Shown: in pieces, positions 61,027 to 64,000 of the stretch
How the letters are laid out: every line of letters begins with the position of its first letter
Numbering within the stretch: the first letter of the stretch is position 1
Origin: Dryococelus australis
Lineage: Eukaryota; Arthropoda; Insecta; Phasmatodea; Phasmatidae
Assembly (NCBI GenBank): GCA_029891345.1
Contig: CM057005.1
Coordinates: 66,287,760-66,351,759 of the forward strand
Length of the DNA stretch: 64,000 nt
Direction: 5' to 3'
Program-made: the position numbers and the translations under genes
Notes under the pieces: model-generated
What the model saw: the letters and a program-made list of their open reading frames with translations, nothing else
Databases searched by the model: none
What the model was told of the DNA's origin: nothing

Positions 61027-61206
61027 AGATAAACTGCGGCCACCCTGGGCCTTTGTTCAATGGCTGGTTGGAGAACATCGAGGCCGGCACGGGGCTGGGG
61101 GCTAGCATCATCTTCCGCTGCCACGACGGCATGAAGCTGGAGGGTCACACGTCATCCGTCTGCCAGATTGATGGTCACTGGAGGTACCCGCTGCCTAAGT
61201 GTCTGG
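61027..61206 (+). CDS. CCP/sushi exon E (LEV-9/Hasp-like)
   Basis: This 180-nt exon encodes a CCP module of 60 residues with cysteines in INCGHPG, FRCHDG, SVCQ and PKCL and the Trp in GHWRYP. The stretch GWLENIEAGTGLGASIIFRC is distinctive and is the strongest reminder of LEV-9/Hasp-type proteins. The acceptor is GGCACTAG and the donor is G|GTACGT at 61207, phase 1 at both ends. The following exon is not in the window. Two F1 MITE copies lie side by side starting about 100 bp after the donor. Confidence 0.88.
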
Positions 61207-61306
61207 GTACGTACCCGGACCTCCTTTCCATCAGTTTGTACGAGGGGACCGTGAATGCAAAATGTCGTCTGCTATGAGCGGTGGGTGCTGCCAGATTAGC
61301 ATTGTT

Positions 61307-61644
61307 ACTGTTCACGGTAAATTGAGTGCTTTTGAAAGCCATGCTTAAGATCTATTTGTATGCACTCTGTGAATCATTCCACCATTCATAAAATTTACAT
61401 AGCTTTATTCATGTGCAAATCAAGTGAAATTCATAGTAAAGTAGATATGTTACATATCTGCTAATTCTTACATTTAATTCCATAAAAAATAATAAAACAA
61501 AAGAATTAATTTCATTATTCACAAATGTTTGCTGAACACTTTTAATTAAATGTTCACACATGGAACTACTTTTCCTCTGATGTTTCCAATTTTACTGGGC
61601 GTGTATGTCAGTGTGCATGTTAAAATACAGATCTGTGCAAGTAT
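61307..61644 (-). mobile_element. F1 MITE, one end lost
   Basis: Starts TGTTCACGGTAAATTGAG about 100 bp after exon E. The interior is in reverse orientation (ATGCTTAAGATCTATTTG). Confidence 0.75.
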
Positions 61645-61645
61645 A

Positions 61646-62047
61646 GTTTGTTCACTGTAAGCCCTGCTTAAGATCTACTTCTATGCACGTTGTGTATTCT
61701 TCCATCTTATGAAAAATTTTCATTGTCATAGGCCTCATCACTTTATTCATGCGTTGGTCAAATGAAACTGTGAAATTATTAGTAAAATAAATGTTTCACA
61801 AATCTGCTAATTTTTACAATTCGATGCAGTAAAAAAAACAGAAAGCGAAAGAAACAATTTAAGTTATCACAAATAGTTATCTTAAACTTTTTATTCAACT
61901 TTAAGATATGGTACTACTTTCCCTCCATCATTGCCATCTTTACTAGGCGCATATCACTCAGTGCGCCCGTTCAAGTATATGCTGGCAGGAACATTGACTT
62001 TTTCTAAGGTTGATTTGAAAAGTGCTCACTTTATCGTGAAGAGTCTT
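61646..62047 (-). mobile_element. F1 MITE, full length
   Basis: GTTTGTTCACTGTAAGCCCT start and GTGCTCACTTTATCGTGAAG end. It lies directly next to the previous copy in the same orientation. Confidence 0.8.
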
Positions 62048-62183
62048 TAGGAACAAAGACGTTTTTCGCAAGTTGATTTCAAAAGGGCTCACTAACCGTG
62101 GTGATTTCATGGAAGAATGAAGGTTCCACATCTATTTGTATTATGTTTTGCCAACACTGTTTCTAAACTGTCTTCAGAAAAGA

Positions 62184-63631
62184 GGTGTTCCGATACCGAT
62201 ACTTCGCCTTTTTCCGATGTATTTGTATCGGGTATGGTATCTGGCCGATACTTTAGTATCGGTTGTAGACAATGAAGTCAGGTTATTACTTTCTTTAGGC
62301 ACAAAAATGACAGTATTTCGGTTTGTATAAGTTGCACAAAAAAGAAAAATAAGAAAAAATTCAGTATTCACTCGTAAATAGCGCACCCTTTTTTCCCAAA
62401 ATAAAGGGAAAAAATTCTGGGGTGCGCGCTATACATGGAAAAAAAATAAAAAAAATAGGAAGGGGAAGTGTTAACTATAAATTGTCTGGGGATGTTGAGG
62501 GAAGTGGCGGAACTGTCCATTGTCTCATCTTTTGCTCCTACATTACTCCTCTCCCTTCTCTCTCTCTTTTTCACTCAGCGACCCTTCAGTTATGTGTAGA
62601 TCAAAATCTCCCCCCAACTAATGGGCATCCCTTCATGCCACAAAACCAGAGTTGCCATGTGTTTACGGCCCCCCACCCCCTTGTAATAACACGCAGATGG
62701 TTGTGGTCGATAATTCTGCCATCCCTCTTTGTTTCCATGGCAGAGGCTATCGAGCCATGTTCTGGAGCTATGTTCGAGCCATGTTCTCGTAGAATTGGGA
62801 GGGGGAGAAGGGGCAAGGAGACCCTTTTTTTTTAGATAAGGGTAGTGGGACATTCTAGCACAGCAAAAAAAAAAAGTCACTGTTAAAAGGAGAAGGGAGA
62901 AAAAAGAAAAAACGAAGCTGGAAATGTTGAGTAGTAGGAGATAGAGGTTTCCGGAATTTTAATTTTAGCTTTTTGCATCCAAGTTATGTAATTAAAGTAT
63001 TTTCCAAACATAACACAATCACCACACATTAATGTAAAAAAAATAATGTGTTCCATATTTACTAACAGGGCGCCACAAATTTTTGGTGTAATGTTATTAA
63101 AAAAAATGTTTTCCCTGGAACTTGTTGCAAAAGTCATGGTGCCCACTATACATGAGTGCCCACTATACTAAAGTAAATACAGTATAAGACAAACATTTGC
63201 CACGTGTGCCAGTCGCCAACACTAGCGGCGTGTATGAAGTCGTCATCCTCCCCCTCCCCTTGCCCTCGTAAACCAACAGACATGACACTGCCAGATCGAT
63301 AACTTCTCTGTGCTATCTTAGCTAATAGTGTGCGTGGGACATTAAAAATTTGACTCGCATTTGGTGTCATATTATTTGCACTTTCAGAAGGTTTAAAAGC
63401 TTTGGGTCAGCTTGCTTTTTGCATCGCATTACAATAAGGTATATACAGTATTTTAATACATTATTTATTTATTTAAATGAGTCTAGGAAAAATGTTTTAA
63501 ATATATTATTAACAGTAATACTGTTTTTAAAATTCAGTGTGAAGGCTATTGGTATCGGTTTTTGGTATCGAGGTATCGACAGTGGTATCAGGGTATTGGT
63601 ATCGGAAAACATGGTATCGTAACAACTCTAT
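62184..63631. mobile_element. TIR element with GGTATCG-rich ends, hAT-like
   Basis: Left AGAGGTGTTCCGATACCGAT and, inverted on the right, AGAGTTGTTACGATACC. Both subterminal zones repeat GGTATCG/CGATACC. No transposase was recognised. A second repeat (GCGCGCTATACAT at 62422; CCCACTATACATGAG at 63141) appears nested inside. Confidence 0.55.
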
Positions 63632-64000
63632 TTCAAAGTAAAACCATTTGCGGTTTAAGTAATAAAATGCTTGAGTAGCAAATAGTAGATGTCAGAATTA
63701 ATAATTAAGTTCACAGAAATTTTGTGTGCACCACAATGGTCTTACTACCAAAAGAAACACTTCCTCCTAGAGCGTCATTTGAAATCAAAATTTATATAAG
63801 GGTTAATTTAGTAGTATTTTTGCCTATAGGATTATATTTTTAATACCAGGAAATATAAATAAATCTTAAAGTTCGTTGCTTTAAAATAAAATGGGAACAT
63901 GTGCTCATTTTGATATACAGTCATTTAAAGGTAACATTGTACCAACTGACGCCAGCTAAGCGCCAGCCACAGTCAGCCCATGGCAGCACTCACCGCTAGT
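63632..64000. other. Terminal AT-rich stretch, nothing recognised
   Basis: No exon or repeat was recognised before the window edge. Confidence 0.4.

Larger units (their letters stand above)
18912..61206 (+). other. Partial multi-exon gene: secreted CCP (sushi) repeat protein, LEV-9/Hasp-like
   Basis: Five CCP-module exons lie in one orientation with introns of 16091, 4813, 16278 and 4210 bp. Every intron is phase 1, and the split codons join as ATC (Ile), CCG (Pro), CCC (Pro) and GAG (Glu), giving one open frame of 301 codons. Consecutive CCP modules are typical of extracellular adhesion or matrix proteins. The module order and linkers (KQN-I-YC, SCE-PRSCG, CKE-INCG) match what I remember of insect LEV-9-like proteins (Drosophila Hasp, C. 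elegans LEV-9), secreted proteins of the cholinergic synaptic cleft. Hikaru genki or another CCP protein is the alternative. No signal peptide, WAP domain, start codon, 3' UTR or poly(A) signal is visible, so the gene extends beyond both edges. The CCP call is firm; the ortholog name is from memory and unverified. Confidence 0.75.

Noticed and set aside
61207-64000. Next CCP exon after E
   Set aside because: No four-cysteine block with AG/GT borders seen; the remaining sequence is F1 copies and the GGTATCG element.

Overview
The window is eukaryotic, AT-rich, and mostly non-coding. It looks like the interior of one large animal gene, probably from an insect with a big, transposon-loaded genome. 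The evidence is GT-AG introns of 4-16 kb, tRNA-derived SINEs, many TIR-type MITEs, mariner and LINE relics, and a CCP (sushi) protein whose exon order matches my recollection of the arthropod/nematode LEV-9/Hasp-type synaptic matrix proteins. The species cannot be fixed from the sequence. There are no bacterial genes, operons or CRISPR arrays.

Protein-coding content is five short GC-rich exons on the + strand: 18912-19091 (A), 35183-35374 (B), 40188-40364 (C), 56643-56816 (D) and 61027-61206 (E). Each encodes exactly one CCP module, has AG/GT borders, a length divisible by three, and is bounded by phase-1 introns. Joined, they read through all four junctions without a stop (903 nt, 301 codons). 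Neither the start nor the end of the gene is visible. The introns are 16.1, 4.8, 16.3 and 4.2 kb.

Nearly everything else is repeats. The dominant component is a set of non-autonomous elements that share the terminus TATAGNCYNTTCACGG but have at least four unrelated interiors: F1 about 410 bp, F2 about 400 bp, F3 about 240 bp and F4, a 220-bp foldback. They occur in both orientations from 4.6 to 62 kb, often truncated, nested or side by side. Other elements include a hAT-like element nested in F2 (12403-12750), a mariner-like relic with about 110-bp TIRs nested in F1 (17888-18723), and a DD34D mariner transposase pseudogene (50478-51170). There is also a 1.17-kb foldback with a SINE at its centre (28041-29209), a PIF/Harbinger-like element (31689-32301), and TIR elements at 2519-3196, 20111-20797, 38561-39269 and 62184-63631. 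Two SINE families, a broken LINE reverse transcriptase (48985-49936) and several minisatellites complete the picture.

Repeats lie very close to the exons. An F2 copy ends 22 bp before exon B. A TIR element (F6) begins about 30 bp after exon B, and an opposite-orientation copy begins about 95 bp after exon C, so this inverted pair brackets exon C. An F5 copy ends about 60 bp before exon C. Minisatellites follow exon A and precede exon D. Such layouts could influence splicing. That is inference and needs RNA evidence.
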